Origin: Arenicola marina
Taxonomy: Eukaryota > Annelida > Polychaeta > Arenicolidae
DNA length: 64,000 nt
Direction: 5' to 3'
Assembly (NCBI GenBank): GCA_964019135.1
Contig: OZ025249.1
Coordinates: 16,207,088-16,271,087, forward strand
Both the position numbers and the translations under genes were made by a program. How positions within the stretch are numbered: the stretch's first letter is position 1; each line of letters begins with the position of its first letter. Shown in pieces: positions 14,250-25,167 of the stretch. A model generated the notes under the pieces. It was not told the DNA's origin, ran no database searches, and saw only the letters and a program-made list of their open reading frames with translations.

Positions 14250-14467
14250 CGACACGGCGACACGGCGATTTTTTAAATCGACAACGCGACATTGGGGTTG
14301 TCTTAGAATCGACATGCGACATAAGACTTAGCGACACGCGACATGGAACTTTTCTTAAAATCGACACGCGACATGGACCTTTTCTTAAAATCGACACGCG
14401 ACATGGACCTTTTCTTAAAATGGACACGCGACATGGACCTTTTTCTTAAAATCGACACGCGACATGG
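14250..14467. repeat. 30-bp minisatellite
   Basis: Five to seven copies of a 30-bp unit containing CGACACGCGACATGGACC followed by a T-rich then A-rich stretch. The most regular part is 14334-14467, and degenerate copies extend upstream to about 14250. The period of 30 is seen from CGACACGCG recurring 30 bp apart. The last copy runs into a C-rich tract at about 14470. Confidence 0.9.
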
Positions 14468-14870
14468 CTACCCCCCCCCCCCCTCATGGGCCCTTGTGTT
14501 GTGTGGGTGTGATCCCGTGACCGTGTGCTGGAAGAGGTAACTGTGACACGTGACTTCCACGGACCGGCTGTTACTCAATTGGAATCGATCCTTTTATGTA
14601 TTCCAGGTTGGCTTGTGTGTGTGACTAACAACCAAAGCCCAAAATGTCATTCTTTAATTCTGTTATAAATTATAGCCATTGTCAATGATATATTTGTAAA
14701 TTCGAAACATCCTAAATGTTAAAAGTGTTGACGGTAAAGTGATCCCCTTACCTATCAGTACGAATATTCTAAAACAAATATCGTCTTCACTGGCGTCTTC
14801 ACTTCACATACCCAGTCCCCGGTCAACAGAAACTGCAAAACACTGTGAAAATGGGCGGTCAGCCTATCAG
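14468..14870. other. Intergenic spacer
   Basis: A C-rich tract begins at about 14471. The rest is unique A/T-rich sequence with no gene or repeat that I recognise. Confidence 0.55.
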
Positions 14871-14874
14871 TTAA

Positions 14875-15274
14875 AGTTGCATGTCGAGTTCTTTCCCGCC
14901 AAATCTAAGCCCAGGCGAAATTTATATCAAAATTTGCAGAAAACTCGAATATTTCAGTCCATGAATTCAGAAACCTGATCAACATCGCCGTTTCGGCTGC
15001 GGTGTAGCAAACGTGTCTATCCCGTGACACCACAGCACTCTGTCGCGGCACTGCTACTTATACCAAAGCATAGCGAAGCACACAAACTGATGACGTTTAC
15101 CACTAAAATGAAAACTTGTGATAACTTGATATCACGGGCAAGGCTGAGAGACACTTTTTGGCAGTCTGGCATGGGTGGAATATATACCAAATAAATCTTG
15201 AACGATTCAAGGACTGATTCTTATTTGTATTTTGACCTCTTTAGTTTTGGCGGGAAAGAGCTCGACATGCAACT
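14875..15274. mobile_element. TTAA-flanked MITE, piggyBac-like (family B)
   Basis: A 400-bp non-coding element. Its ends are inverted repeats beginning AGTTGCATGTCGAG on the left (14875) and ending with the complement CTCGACATGCAACT on the right (15274). The match runs about 30 bp through TTTCCCGCC/GGCGGGAAA and continues more weakly inward. Both ends are bordered by TTAA (14871-14874 and 15275-15278), the target duplication of the piggyBac superfamily; Kolobok elements also use TTAA. There is no transposase frame, so it would depend on a partner in trans. The ends differ by few substitutions, suggesting modest age. Confidence 0.8.
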
Positions 15275-16204
15275 TTAAATGACGAATGCAAGAGGAGGTG
15301 GGTGGGTGGGAAAGGGGGCTGATAATGTCAGAATTGCCTGGCAGTTTATAAGTGACATACCCATTCAAAACAGGTAATCACCATCTTCCCACCATTTTTT
15401 CTTAAAGAAACGCCAAACAAATCGAGACAAATTTCCGTCCCGGGGCGGTTTCTCATGCAACCCTGCGATGAACATTTTATGGCCATTTCGTGCATTTTGG
15501 TACGCCAATGGGTTATAAATTTTGCAATTTTGGTACCTGCATTGGTCTACCTAGGGGGGGGGGCAGTTGGTACGCCAATGGGGGAGGGGGGGGGGCCCCA
15601 TAGAGCGGGGTTTGATGTGTACGTTTATATTGATTGGAATTGCATCACCGAACTTCCGTGTGCTGTCCACACACTTCACAAGGAGGCAAAATACTGACAG
15701 GAAGAGGTGCAAGAGAGCGGAACAAAGACCCACTGAAAGGCATTTCCACAGATCCATTATGGCGACGACCATTTCGCGAGCCCAACAACCAACAGCACGG
15801 CAAAAATGAACACGCTGTGGAAAATGCTTGTTTTAGGCGGGCGACTTCGTTTTTACGGATAACTGTTGGGAAAAGGGTAACATTTTCTGCGCATCCACAC
15901 CGCGCATAGAATGTGCGTGCAGTGACCGGTAGGTGGCGTGGCCAATACGTCATGGATTCGCTTTTTTTTCGTTGCTCTTCCATCTTAGCTATTCGTTGTT
16001 TTGCGGGGATTTTGACTGCTAACTGCCATGTCACAGGATAGGAAAGGATACGTCAGCCACGGCTTTTACCAGATTGAGAGGCGCCATGCCAGTGACATGT
16101 TCACTAGGACTTGGAGCCATTATTTACCGCTAACCTTCTGCTAATAATGTCATCGCATATACATACATATGGATAGATATAGCGACCATCAGGTAAAAGG
16201 ACCT

Positions 16205-16285
16205 GGGGGCTAGAGCGCTCGCACTGAGTGCTCTGGTCCACTGAGAGCCTAATGGCACATGGGACGGTGGTGCGAGCCCCGCTGT
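16205..16285 (+). repeat. tRNA-like fragment, possible SINE head
   Basis: A sequence resembling an RNA polymerase III A box (GGGGCTAGAGCGCTCGCAC, about 16205-16225) is followed about 50 bp later by a B-box-like GGTGCGAGCCCC (about 16268-16280). The spacing fits a tRNA-derived SINE better than a functional tRNA. I could not fold a cloverleaf, and no poly(A) tail or target duplication is evident. Confidence 0.35.
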
Positions 16286-18904
16286 GGCCATGTCTGTGTT
16301 GTCACAGGATAAAGATCCCATGTCATTTTTCGCAAAGAATTGGGGCTTCCCCGGAGACATGGCTCCACTCTCCCTCTCTTCTCCCATTGACGCGATATGC
16401 CCCGAATTGGTTAAAGCGTCCTGAATTTTTAACCGACCAGCCGACCGCTCAATCGGCTATATTACTTAGCAAGAATTACTGTGCACTGCGGTCTTGCAGA
16501 AGTGGTTAAAATTTAAGTCGTAGGTTGGAATTCAGCAAATGGATACTACGCCAGCGCGGCGGGAGACGGGAGATGGGAGGTGGGAGGCGGGGTAGTGTAT
16601 ACAGACGAACGCCAGACAACTCCGGTGGCAATTAGATGCATTTCTTGCTTCCCTCTTTATCATTTAGCTAGACCTACTTTGTCACGTGATACGCCTTCTT
16701 GGCGTTGATTGGATGGCTGGTGAAAGGTATCATTAATCATTCATCTAACCTGGCTTCATTAGTGCCGTCCACAACACATTCTTCATCGACTTAACGATTC
16801 CGTCAGGTGGGGCAAGACGGGAGGGATGGCAACCGGACTCCGGACGCTTCTTTCGGTGAGCTGAGGGACGGGTATCTGCTGTGTGGGAGGGGGGGGGGGG
16901 GTGGGGCTGAGCCCCGGTGAAGAGGTCGAAGGGGTCGAAGAGGAGGCGGGGGCGCGGTGGTGGGGTGGGGCGGTTGATGGAGTTGGTGAGTTCGAGTTAA
17001 GTGTCTGGTAATAAGGCAGATCCTTCGCCTCTTTTCGCTCTTCGTTTCAGATCCTCCCGTGAGTTTTTGGGTGGTGGTGGTGGGGGGGGGGTGGCGAGAG
17101 GGGGGGGTGGGGGGGGGCGAGGGGGGAGAGGCCCGGGTGGGGGTAGAGAGAGTTGGTAGGGGTCGAGAGTCGCGAACTTGAGTAATTAGTTGGCTGAAGG
17201 TCGCCGGGTATCTGGACCACGGTCAGTTGGCTCATGACAGACATCCCGACGCCTCGCTTTATGCCGCGGGGTATGCATAAATGGATCTCGTCACGCCACC
17301 TAGCGGCCACGCCGAGGCCCGCCACCTAGCGGCCGGCAGGCAGCGTGTCTGGCTGACGGTCGGCCGGGCCCTCCTGCTGGCGAGGTCAGCGGGTGGAGCG
17401 GTGTTTGCAGACCGCCGGTAATCGATGGACCCACAAGTGCCTCCAGGAGCTGGTGACATGGGTGCCAAGTGTCGTATCTCGGACCAGTCATTAGCTCTAC
17501 AAATATTGGACGCCGTCTGTGTAGCGCAATCGAAAAGCGAAAATGGAAAAAAAGACAAAGAGACGGTGGAGTGACAGAGAAAATAGAGGCGAGAGGATGG
17601 ATGGATGGGGGGGGGTAGGGCTGGAAGTGTGGGTGGGAGTGGGGTCGAAGGACCAACGGGCGGTGCCGGACAGCGAGGACGTGTGCGGTGCTGGCTTGAC
17701 CTTGCGGACCCCAACCCATGCCCCCCTGCCCCCAACTTCCATCACCCCCCCACCACCTCCCATCGTCAGCATCCCATGTTAGCTCCATGGTTGCATGATC
17801 ATATGAGCATCCCGTCTGCACGGCAAAGGGCTACTGTCGCCCACCCCACCGAACCCCGCCATCCACGCCATCCCCGCCCATAACATTTCAGGTATCCCCC
17901 CCACCCCGGCCTCCCCTCCCCCCCTCTTCATCTTCCCCCTATCCGTACACCGTTGACCGGGAAGCTTGCCTTTAGTCGCTGTTGATCTGCCTATATACAC
18001 ACGGCGGCTTCTGTTTCAGGTCTTATTTCAATCAGAACACAAGCCATATTCCCGGTAAGACTGCGTGTGAACACCGCGACGACCCATGCCTTCGATTTGC
18101 CGCGAAATTTGTCATGAAGTATGAATAATCTGGCACATGTCATACATGTAATATGCAGTGCGATGAATCTAAAGGGCGCACCCGACCAAATCCGCCACAC
18201 AGCCATTTTCGTGGAAGCAAAAAGACGATGGCCCACCATAAAACAGACAATAGCTCAAGATAAAAAGCGTTTCTTTGTCATTTCTGCCTCTAGTCAATGT
18301 GTTCCAATGACATACATCAATCTTGCTCAAGCTTGTTCAGGTTCATCTTATGATAACACCCATCTGCCCAGGCTTGTTTCAGCCCGACCAGAATGACGCA
18401 TACATCGACTATTCTGAAGCTTGTTTTGACTCGACTAGAATCAGGGGCGTACATCAAACTTGTTCAACCTTGTACCAGCTCGACAAAAAACGGCTCGACA
18501 TACATAATAAAAGAGGGCCCGACAGTGGCGCAGCCTCTGTTCTATTGTCGTCAAATATTCCACGTACTTGTCCGCGGAGTGAATTTCTGAAATGCACGTT
18601 CTAAGAACCGGAAGTGACCCACTGTTTCGTCATAAGGTCTTAGTGTGCTGCTAATGCAGCTCAATGGGTACCGATATGCTAGGCTGTTTGGGCTAGGGAT
18701 GCCGGGTAGGAATCCTGGCTAGGGTTCCCGGCTAGGGGTTATATGATACACTTTGTCATTGAAATGTTGTACCCATTATCCACTTGAAAAGCCGATATAT
18801 ATTGACAGGTGATGTGAGTAATAATAATAATTATGATAATAATATCTTACACCGAAATTCAATTTAATGTTGATGTTAATGCCATTTTTAATTAGTGCTT
18901 CCTC

Positions 18905-19015
18905 TGCCAAAATGGGATTGGGTGAGACATGCCCAAGATGCAAGTACATGTACCAGGGTTCGAACCCATGACCTGTGTATGAGCTCGGCGTGCTTACAAA
19001 TTGCAGCAAAGAAGG
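18905..19015 (-). repeat. tRNA-derived SINE copy
   Basis: Read on the minus strand, an A-box-like segment (AAGCACGCCGAGCTC) is followed by a near-perfect B box (GGTCATGGGTTCGAACCC) and then a body with GTACATGTACTTGCATC and GGGCATGTCTC. The B box and this body match, with substitutions, the SINE at 55612-55791 and a decayed copy at 49780-49850, so this is a dispersed family rather than a chance box. No intact tRNA fold is visible. The 3' end and target duplication are not resolved. Confidence 0.55.
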
Positions 19016-19324
19016 CTCTCTTCCTTATGACTTGTATTCCCTGTGTAGGCAGCCGACGTCCCTGACTATATACTGAACTAGATATTAGATCGATGAATCA
19101 ACAATTATCAAGTCGGTGTTATCTGATAAGCACGATGCGTCAGGCGGCCCCATGGGGTGGCTCTGATGTTAGAGAGGCGGGGGGGGGGGGGGCAACGTGA
19201 AGAATATCACGTGACTCCATGCCCGGAAGGAGGATCCGCTTGGTGGTGTACCAAAGGCAATGATGTAGCTTCCGGAAGCCCTGGCCGGACGGCCCGTCTA
19301 CCTGTAACTGACCTGACTCATACC

Positions 19325-19515
19325 AGGATCATCCTGGCGGGAGGGGCGGGGAGGGAGGGGTGAGCAGGTAAGGGTGGCGAGGGAAGGGCGGGGAGGGACG
19401 GGGCGGGGCGCAGTTGTGGGGCGGGAGGGGCGGAGAGGGATGGGAGAGGAGAGAGGGGGGAGGAGGGAGGTGCATGGAGAGGGAAGGGCGGGGAGGAAGG
19501 GGAGGAGAGAGACGG
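19325..19515. repeat. Purine/G-rich low-complexity tract
   Basis: About 190 bp of irregular GGGAGGGGCGGGGAGG-like sequence on the plus strand with many runs of three or more G. There is no clean period, unlike the 13.7-kb array. It can form G-quadruplexes, and proline-rich minus-strand frames over it are compositional artefacts. Confidence 0.8.
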
Positions 19516-20269
19516 GTGGAGAAATGCCTCGGTTTTCTCCACACATTTGTCGGATTGCGTAGATTCATTGTCCTGGTGTCTATATAATGAACGTCTTTGT
19601 TTATCGTCTTCTCTTCGAGACGTCTTGCTTTTCCCCACGCAGGTCTGAGCCACCTCGGTTGGTGGGAATGCTGCGATGCCCGGGGCTGAGCGAGTCGAGG
19701 GCATAGCTTACCGACGTTATTTACAAACAGCCTATCGTCGCTGTCTTCTTTGCCTCCTGAAGCTGATCACCAGCACGTTGCATGCTTGAAGGCCTACGCT
19801 ATTTTTTCGGCTTTCGGTCGTCCTTCTTAGATCGGATTGTAATAAATGACGACCCTTAAAAGTTCATTCGTGTATTTCATTTCGCTAAGCCGCACCACGC
19901 TGTCAGACCGCTCGATCTCCACTCTACCCAGTCCAGCCCACGCCAATAGTCCTATCCTAGACAGACCCCCCCTGCCCTTGACTCCATTCCCTATCGTGCC
20001 CTAGCCAACCCTCTATCTCATCGCAGAAAAAAACACGGGATCCTCTACCACAGCAGAACAGATAAGTTCAATGTTGATAAACAGTCCATTATCTGCTGAT
20101 TCGGGAGTTATTTCCTCTGGGAGACTCGAGCAAAACCTGCAGTCTATATTTCCCAGCGGTTAGTTGGGAATTTTAATCTGTTGTAGCGCTGGACTAGCAA
20201 CATGTCTTGGGCGAGGGAGGCAGGGGTGGTTGGGAGGCGGTGGGGGAGTGATATAATCTTGTTTGACCT

Positions 20270-20930
20270 TATATAATAATATACCTCAACGACGTCAAAC
20301 CACACACATCAACGACGTCAAATCAGACACCTCAACGACGTCAAACCACACACCTCAACGATGTCAAACCAGACACCGCAACGATGTCAAACCAGACACC
20401 TCAGCGATGTCAAACCAGACCCCTCAACGATGTCAAACCAGACACCTCAGCGACGTCAAACGAGACACCGCAACGATGTCAAACCACACACCTCAACGAC
20501 GTCAAACCAGACACCTCAACGATGTCAAACCAGACACCTCAACGATGTCAAACTAGACACCGCTACGATGTCAAACCAGACACCTCAGCGATGTCAAACC
20601 AGACACCTCAGCGATATCAAACCAGACACCTCAGCGATGTCAAACCAGACACCTCAACGATGTCAAACCACACACCTCAACGATGTCAAACCAGACACCT
20701 CAACGATGTCCAACCAAACACCTCAGCGATGTCAAACCAGACACCTCAACGATGTCAAACCAAATACCTCGGCGACGTCAAACCAGTCACCTCTGCGATG
20801 TCATACCAAACACCTCTGCGATGTCAAAGCAAACACCTCAGCGACGTCAAACTAGACACCGGAACGACGTCAAACCAAACACCTCAACGCTGTCAAACCA
20901 GACACCTCAACGCTGTCAAACCAGCGACAA
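20270..20930. repeat. 23-bp minisatellite
   Basis: About 28 copies of a 23-bp unit containing CCTCAACGATGTCAAACC, with variants AGCGATG, AACGACG, AACGCTG and CAGACACCGC. Because 23 is not a multiple of three and the unit has no stop in any forward phase, all three plus frames stay open for up to 183 codons. These frames are not genes. The array ends at the left edge of the 4.2-kb transposon, and a CACCTCAAC motif like part of the unit reappears just past the transposon's right edge. Confidence 0.95.
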
Positions 20931-20932
20931 AA

Positions 20933-21448
20933 TAGTCAGGAGGAAATCCCACATAAGGTGGAAATGGAGTAAAGACTTTTTTTGTCGATTTATATAAGTT
21001 GATACAGGCATAAGGCAACATTTTCCGGAGGGTGTGCAAAATTTCGGTCCTTGGCAATTTTTAAAATCCAAGATGGCTGCCGCGACCACCAATTCTCAAT
21101 CAAATGGTCATAACTCGTTAAGTATCTGCGCTAAAGACATAACATATGAGTCTATACCCAATATTTCACATACGAGGAATCTATTGGAATGGTTAATTAT
21201 GTGATTTAACGATATCAGTAGTACGTAAATTCAAAATGGTGGCCAAAATGCCACAAAGTCGGCGTAGATATTCAAATTACGGACATAGGCTTCTCGATAT
21301 CATATGTGTGTTGATTAATTGGACACAAGGTTTACGATACACCCGTTATAACCATACAATGTTGACCACAAATTAATATAGACATCTAAGATAAATGCTA
21401 GAGAATCATATGATGCCGTGTTAGAGGCTGTTCACAGAAAATAGGTAC
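20933..21448 (+). repeat. Left terminal inverted repeat of the Academ-like transposon
   Basis: Matches the right end in inverted orientation with about 85% identity by eye. Shared landmarks include GGAAATGGAGTAAAGAC, CATACGAGGAATCTATTGGA, CACCCGTTATAACCATACAA and GCTGTTCACAGAAAATAGG. This copy is uninterrupted at the point where the right TIR carries the TTAA MITE, so it serves as an internal empty-site control. Confidence 0.9.
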
Positions 21449-22520
21449 CTATTTATACGTAAAAGAAGAAAAATCAATATGCTCGTGCTTGCTTACTTTA
21501 ATGAAACCTCCATTACTTTAGCCGTCTATATTACTGCAACATAACTTCCGCATCCTCGTCTTCGCCTTCCTGAGCTTTCCACTTCACTGAAGTTGCGCCA
21601 CTCTTCCCTGTTTTGATGCGCCACATTTTCAGCCTGAATTCCGTCATCGTAGAACATGATTGTGTCGCCTTCCGATATGCAGCACATATGAACGTCGTGG
21701 CCTGAACTTCAAGAGATTGCATGTCAGCATTGTCATCACCAACTTTCGAGACTGAATAACATCCTTTCTTGCAAACTTTGGGGATAGTTGTCTTGCCTAT
21801 GCCATGCAATAAACCTACAGTGTCGGCCCCGGAGAGTGCATGCACTGCCAGACGATCACCTGCTGTGCCACTGTGCACTTCTGCAGTCGTGCGAATATCT
21901 ACCATTGTTCTATTGCTCACGGGAGATGACATGATCATTGGGGTAACACGCTGGTCTTCGCAGTGGCTGTGGTAGAAGTGGACGAGCAGGACAAAGACGT
22001 CTATATCATGTATAAGTCTGAATCCAGAAGGGCTTCTGCAAGCATGGTGTTCAGTTGGACCTGGTTCTTGGTGCTGCTGAGAATAGCTTGCCTGGCCGGA
22101 GCGACCATATCTGGTGTCAGATTGTGAACGCGACTGAATCCTGACCTATGCATCCTCGCGAGGTTCTTAATGCTGTTGGTATCTGTCAAACACGAGGATG
22201 ACATCTGTGTGCTGTAGCGCTTGCTGGACGAATACTTTACATGCATCCACTTATGCACGGTGTTTATCAGACGGCCAGGTAATGACCCAGAGAAGTGCAC
22301 AGACGTCATAGATCACGATGTCGGGGACTGGGCAGTTGCGGTCCGATATAGTGAATTGGGGTTTCTTCGTCAGCGTCGATTTCCAATTCACCAGCTTCAT
22401 TTGGCCGTCTGGGTTGAACATCGATGGTGGGTATGCCGCTAACTCACAAGCCAACACGTCATCGAGATTGATTTGACGAGAACTTGCTGGTGGGCCATTT
22501 ACACGGGCATAGACTAGCTC

Positions 22521-22801
22521 CTGGGGATCGTTTCACTAAGAGTTACGAGCTCGTAACCCTATCTTCTACATGCTAATTTAACGACGGATCGTAATTTTAC
22601 GAGCGACTGAAATCAGCTTTATACTGCGATTATTGGAGTGCAGCTGTCTTCGTGCACTTTGTTTTCCCCGAATATTATTCAAAATTATGTTCGCCATATA
22701 TTTATGATGAATTCAACAAATTTCATTTCTCTTCGGGCCAGCAATCCAATTTTTAAATTTTACGATCAAAAGTTACGAGATCTTAGTGAAATGATCCCCA
22801 G
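22521..22801. mobile_element. 281-bp MITE inside the transposon gene
   Basis: The ends are inverted repeats of the form GGGGATCRTTTCACTAAGA, starting at about 22521 and ending at about 22801. Subterminal GTTACGAG and CTCGTAAC motifs occur in both orientations. The interior is A/T-rich and non-coding. It interrupts the transposon protein between the residues YDL and ELVYARV, which read as continuous in relatives I recall. The target duplication is unresolved because the terminal CTG/CAG overlaps the flanks, so I leave the superfamily unassigned. Confidence 0.75.
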
Positions 22802-23735
22802 ATCATAGACTTGCTCCTTGCCGACCAACACATGTTTCTTTTTCACATCCATTGTAACTACCAGCTTAGCGAGATGATTGTAGAAAGATCCCGGCCAACC
22901 AGCCTTGAAGTACCTTAGTCCCCGCTCTCCGAGCCTGATGGCATCATCCGCATTGACATCGGGATGATCCAAGTCTCCTATGACAATGGTCATCAGTCCA
23001 CCTTCATGGTGAGAGACATCATCCAATGGGTCAATGCAATCATTCAGTGACTTTAGTAGGCCCCGCCGATCCAGTTTGTCTGCCTCGATTCGACCCTTCG
23101 CTTCTTCTTTATGGTGAGTTTGGACAGTATCCTGGTGATCGTTGCTCATAGCTCGAACATTTTGTGACCGTTCCGCGCTCAGAGAAAAGTTGAGGGCACA
23201 TGCACTTTACCATCTGGTGATAGTCTGTGGTTATGACTACAGCTCCAGCTGGTCCGTGACCAAGTCGCATGCACGTTGTCTCTATGAACATGTCAGTCCA
23301 GGTTGAGTTATAGATGCCAGCGATGTGTCGCGAGATTGTATAATGTAGCTTCTTCATCAGCTTTGGATCAAGGCCTTTCATGCGATGAATGTAGAAGGCA
23401 GCATATCGCGCGTAGTTGTGGCAACCAGCAGATCAGATACGTCAACATGGCTTCCGCAGAGAAGAGATGAAGAACCCAATCCCCCTCATGTCCCGCACGA
23501 TAAAATGTCATCATTATGATCACTCTTGACAAGGTTGTCCGTCAACAACTTCGTAGTTCTGCTGCGGCTCGCTCGAGCGTCAGGCACTTCGATGAGGCGA
23601 GCAAATGAAGTCCTTGCTCTTGTACGACACATCCTGAGGGCACGAAAGTTCTGTGGATATTTTTTCCCACTCAACATTTTATCGGTGCTTCCAAATGTGC
23701 TGACCAGAATCTCTGTTTATATGGCAGCCAGCCAT

Positions 23736-23738
<3 letters not shown>

Positions 23739-23773
<35 letters not shown>

Positions 23774-23988
23774 GAAAATCGTTTATTTCGAATCCAAACA
23801 GTTGTGGGTACATAGCAGCCATACATCTGACATATAAAACATTAGTTCGCAGCAAGTATATATTTAGGTATAATCTGACAATGTTGTCAAGATACTAATT
23901 TACTAAATTGTCGCTAAGTGCTCTTGCATTCTATATAATGTCTCTCTCGATTCTGTACTAAGTATATTCTTATATATTAATGATCGAT
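23739..23988 (-). mobile_element. Retroposed insertion with poly(A) tail and 13-bp target duplication
   Basis: Flanked by the direct repeat AGCCAGCCATTAT at 23726-23738 and 23989-24001. On the minus strand it ends in an A34 tail (23739-23772) preceded about 10 nt earlier by AATAAA (complement at 23782-23787). These are hallmarks of target-primed reverse transcription. The 5' part stays open and ends in a stop near 23905, so it could be the 3' end of a 5'-truncated LINE or a processed host mRNA; I cannot tell which. The tail is uninterrupted and the duplication exact, so it is probably young. Confidence 0.88.
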
Positions 23989-24296
23989 AGCCAGCCATTA
24001 TGATAGCAGTCGCATGAAGCACTGTGCATGCCTCCAAGCACTGTGATGACGGACTTGAAGTACTAGGACTGATGGAACAGTGATTCATGGTCGAATTCGG
24101 ATGATATTTTGGGCAGTAGCAAAGCAAAAATACCCGTTCACGTACAGTTTCACCATTGTTGTCATTCCTCGTCTGACAAAGGTTGAGTATGTATTGTTTA
24201 TACTCTTGTTCACCTGATTTCTCGTAGCTTCGTATTTGGTATACTCGTTTACGAAATTCCTGAGGAATTTTCGGATCATATTTTGTCGCGAGAAGA

Positions 24297-25167
24297 CATA
24301 CCTATTTTCTGTGAACAGCCTCTAACACGGCATCACATCATTCTGTAGCATTTATCTTGGATATTTGTATTAAGTTGTGGTCAACATTGTATGGTTATAA
24401 CGGGTGTATCATAAACCTTGTGTCCAATTCATAAACACACAGATTATATCAAGAGGCCAATGTCCTTAATTTGAATATATACGCCGACTTTGTGGCATTT
24501 TGGCCGTCATATTGGATTTACGTACTACTGGTGTGGTTAAAGCAATATACTGACATGCGCCATCTTAGATTTTTTATATTTTAGAATCAAGACTAAAAGT
24601 ATCTCAAAAATTATGATGCATATGTTTTATATCTCGTTGAGTCTGTAAAACAAACATTTCAACATAGAACTGCGCGGTTTATTTTTATCGCGCGCGGACG
24701 TGATAACGAGCCGCGGTCGATATCACACACAAAATACCGAACGGCGAACAGGCGCGCAGGGATATAAAGCCGGCCACCTGCTCCGGTGCCCAAATTGGTT
24801 CTCTCCGGATAGCCCACAGGCTTTCAGGATTTAAATACAAGACAGATTGTACTTATTTGACATGGAGAAGAGGTTGGTAATACAAAAAAATACGGAATAT
24901 ATTGCTTTAAATCACATAATTAACCAATCCAATAGATTCCTCGTATGTGAAATACTGGGTATAGACCCATATTTTATGTCTCTAGCGCAGATTCTTAACG
25001 AGTTATGATCATTTTATTGAGAATTTGTGGTCGTGGCGGCCATCTTGAATTGAAAAAAATGCCAAGGACCAAAATTTTGCACATCCTCCGGAAAATGTTG
25101 TCAGAGACCTTTGTCTTTACTCCATTTCCACCCCACCGGCTATATATGCCATTATTCCTCCTGACTA
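24297..25167 (-). repeat. Right terminal inverted repeat, interrupted by a MITE
   Basis: Inverted counterpart of 20933-21448. After removing the 370 bp of MITE plus duplicated TTAA, it is about 500 bp. The interruption falls in a TTAA within the segment reading TATGTGATTTAA on the minus strand, where the left TIR continues without a break. Confidence 0.9.
24541..24906. mobile_element. TTAA MITE, piggyBac-like (family A), copy 1
   Basis: A 366-bp element with inverted ends AGCAATATA and TATATTGCT, bordered by TTAA on both sides (24537-24540, 24907-24910). It sits in the right TIR of the 4.2-kb transposon. The other TIR carries the uninterrupted sequence with a single TTAA, proving insertion with TTAA duplication. 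The interior includes a segment with GCGCGGTTTATTTTTATCGC and an ATAAAGCCGGCCACC motif, but no coding frame. A second copy is at 30137-30507, about 90% identical by eye. Confidence 0.92.

Larger units (their letters stand above)
15275..20265. other. Intergenic with scattered repeats, no gene recognised
   Basis: The motif TTGGTACGCCAATGGG or close variants occurs twice, near 15500 and 15570, next to G-rich tracts. G-rich stretches lie at about 16885-16905 and 17075-17150. A 15-bp motif, CGCCACCTAGCGGCC, is duplicated near 17293-17333. tRNA-like and SINE-like fragments are listed separately. No open frame has a recognisable domain; those near 17.3-17.8 kb are low-complexity artefacts. Confidence 0.55.
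21531..24280 (-). pseudogene. Degraded transposon gene with XPG/FEN-like nuclease segment
   Basis: Minus-strand coding remnants run from about 24279 (a possible N-terminus beginning MIRKFLRNFVNEY) to a stop just before 21531. Segments I recognise from large unnamed proteins common in marine invertebrate genomes are DPLDDVSHHEGGLMTIVIGD and KAGWPGSFYNHLAKLVVTMD (22766-23149), ELAAYPPSMFNPDGQMKLVN (about 22400-22460) and HALSGADTVGLLHGIGKTTI (about 21780-21850). The last resembles the glycine-rich helix-hairpin-helix of FEN1/XPG nucleases (consensus GCDY...GIGPKTA). The pieces lie in more than one frame and are separated by a MITE (22521-22801) and a retroposed copy (23739-23988), so no functional protein is expected. 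Confidence 0.65.
20933..25167 (-). mobile_element. 4.2-kb DNA transposon with about 500-bp TIRs, Academ-like (inferred)
   Basis: The two ends are long inverted repeats starting TAGTCAGGAGGAA (left, 20933) and ending TTCCTCCTGACTA (right, 25167). Flanking AAA on each side (20930-20932, 25168-25170) may be a 3-bp target duplication. The interior encodes a degraded minus-strand protein with an XPG/FEN-like helix-hairpin-helix segment. Long TIRs, a short duplication and an XPG-type nuclease fit the Academ superfamily as I remember it; that assignment is inference. The element is non-autonomous now: its gene is spread over several frames and interrupted by two later insertions, and the right TIR carries a third. 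Confidence 0.65.

Noticed and set aside
20263-20997. Overlapping frames of up to 183 codons with QTPQRCQTRHLSDVK-like repeats
   Set aside because: The 23-bp unit has no stop in any forward phase, so all three frames stay open by arithmetic.
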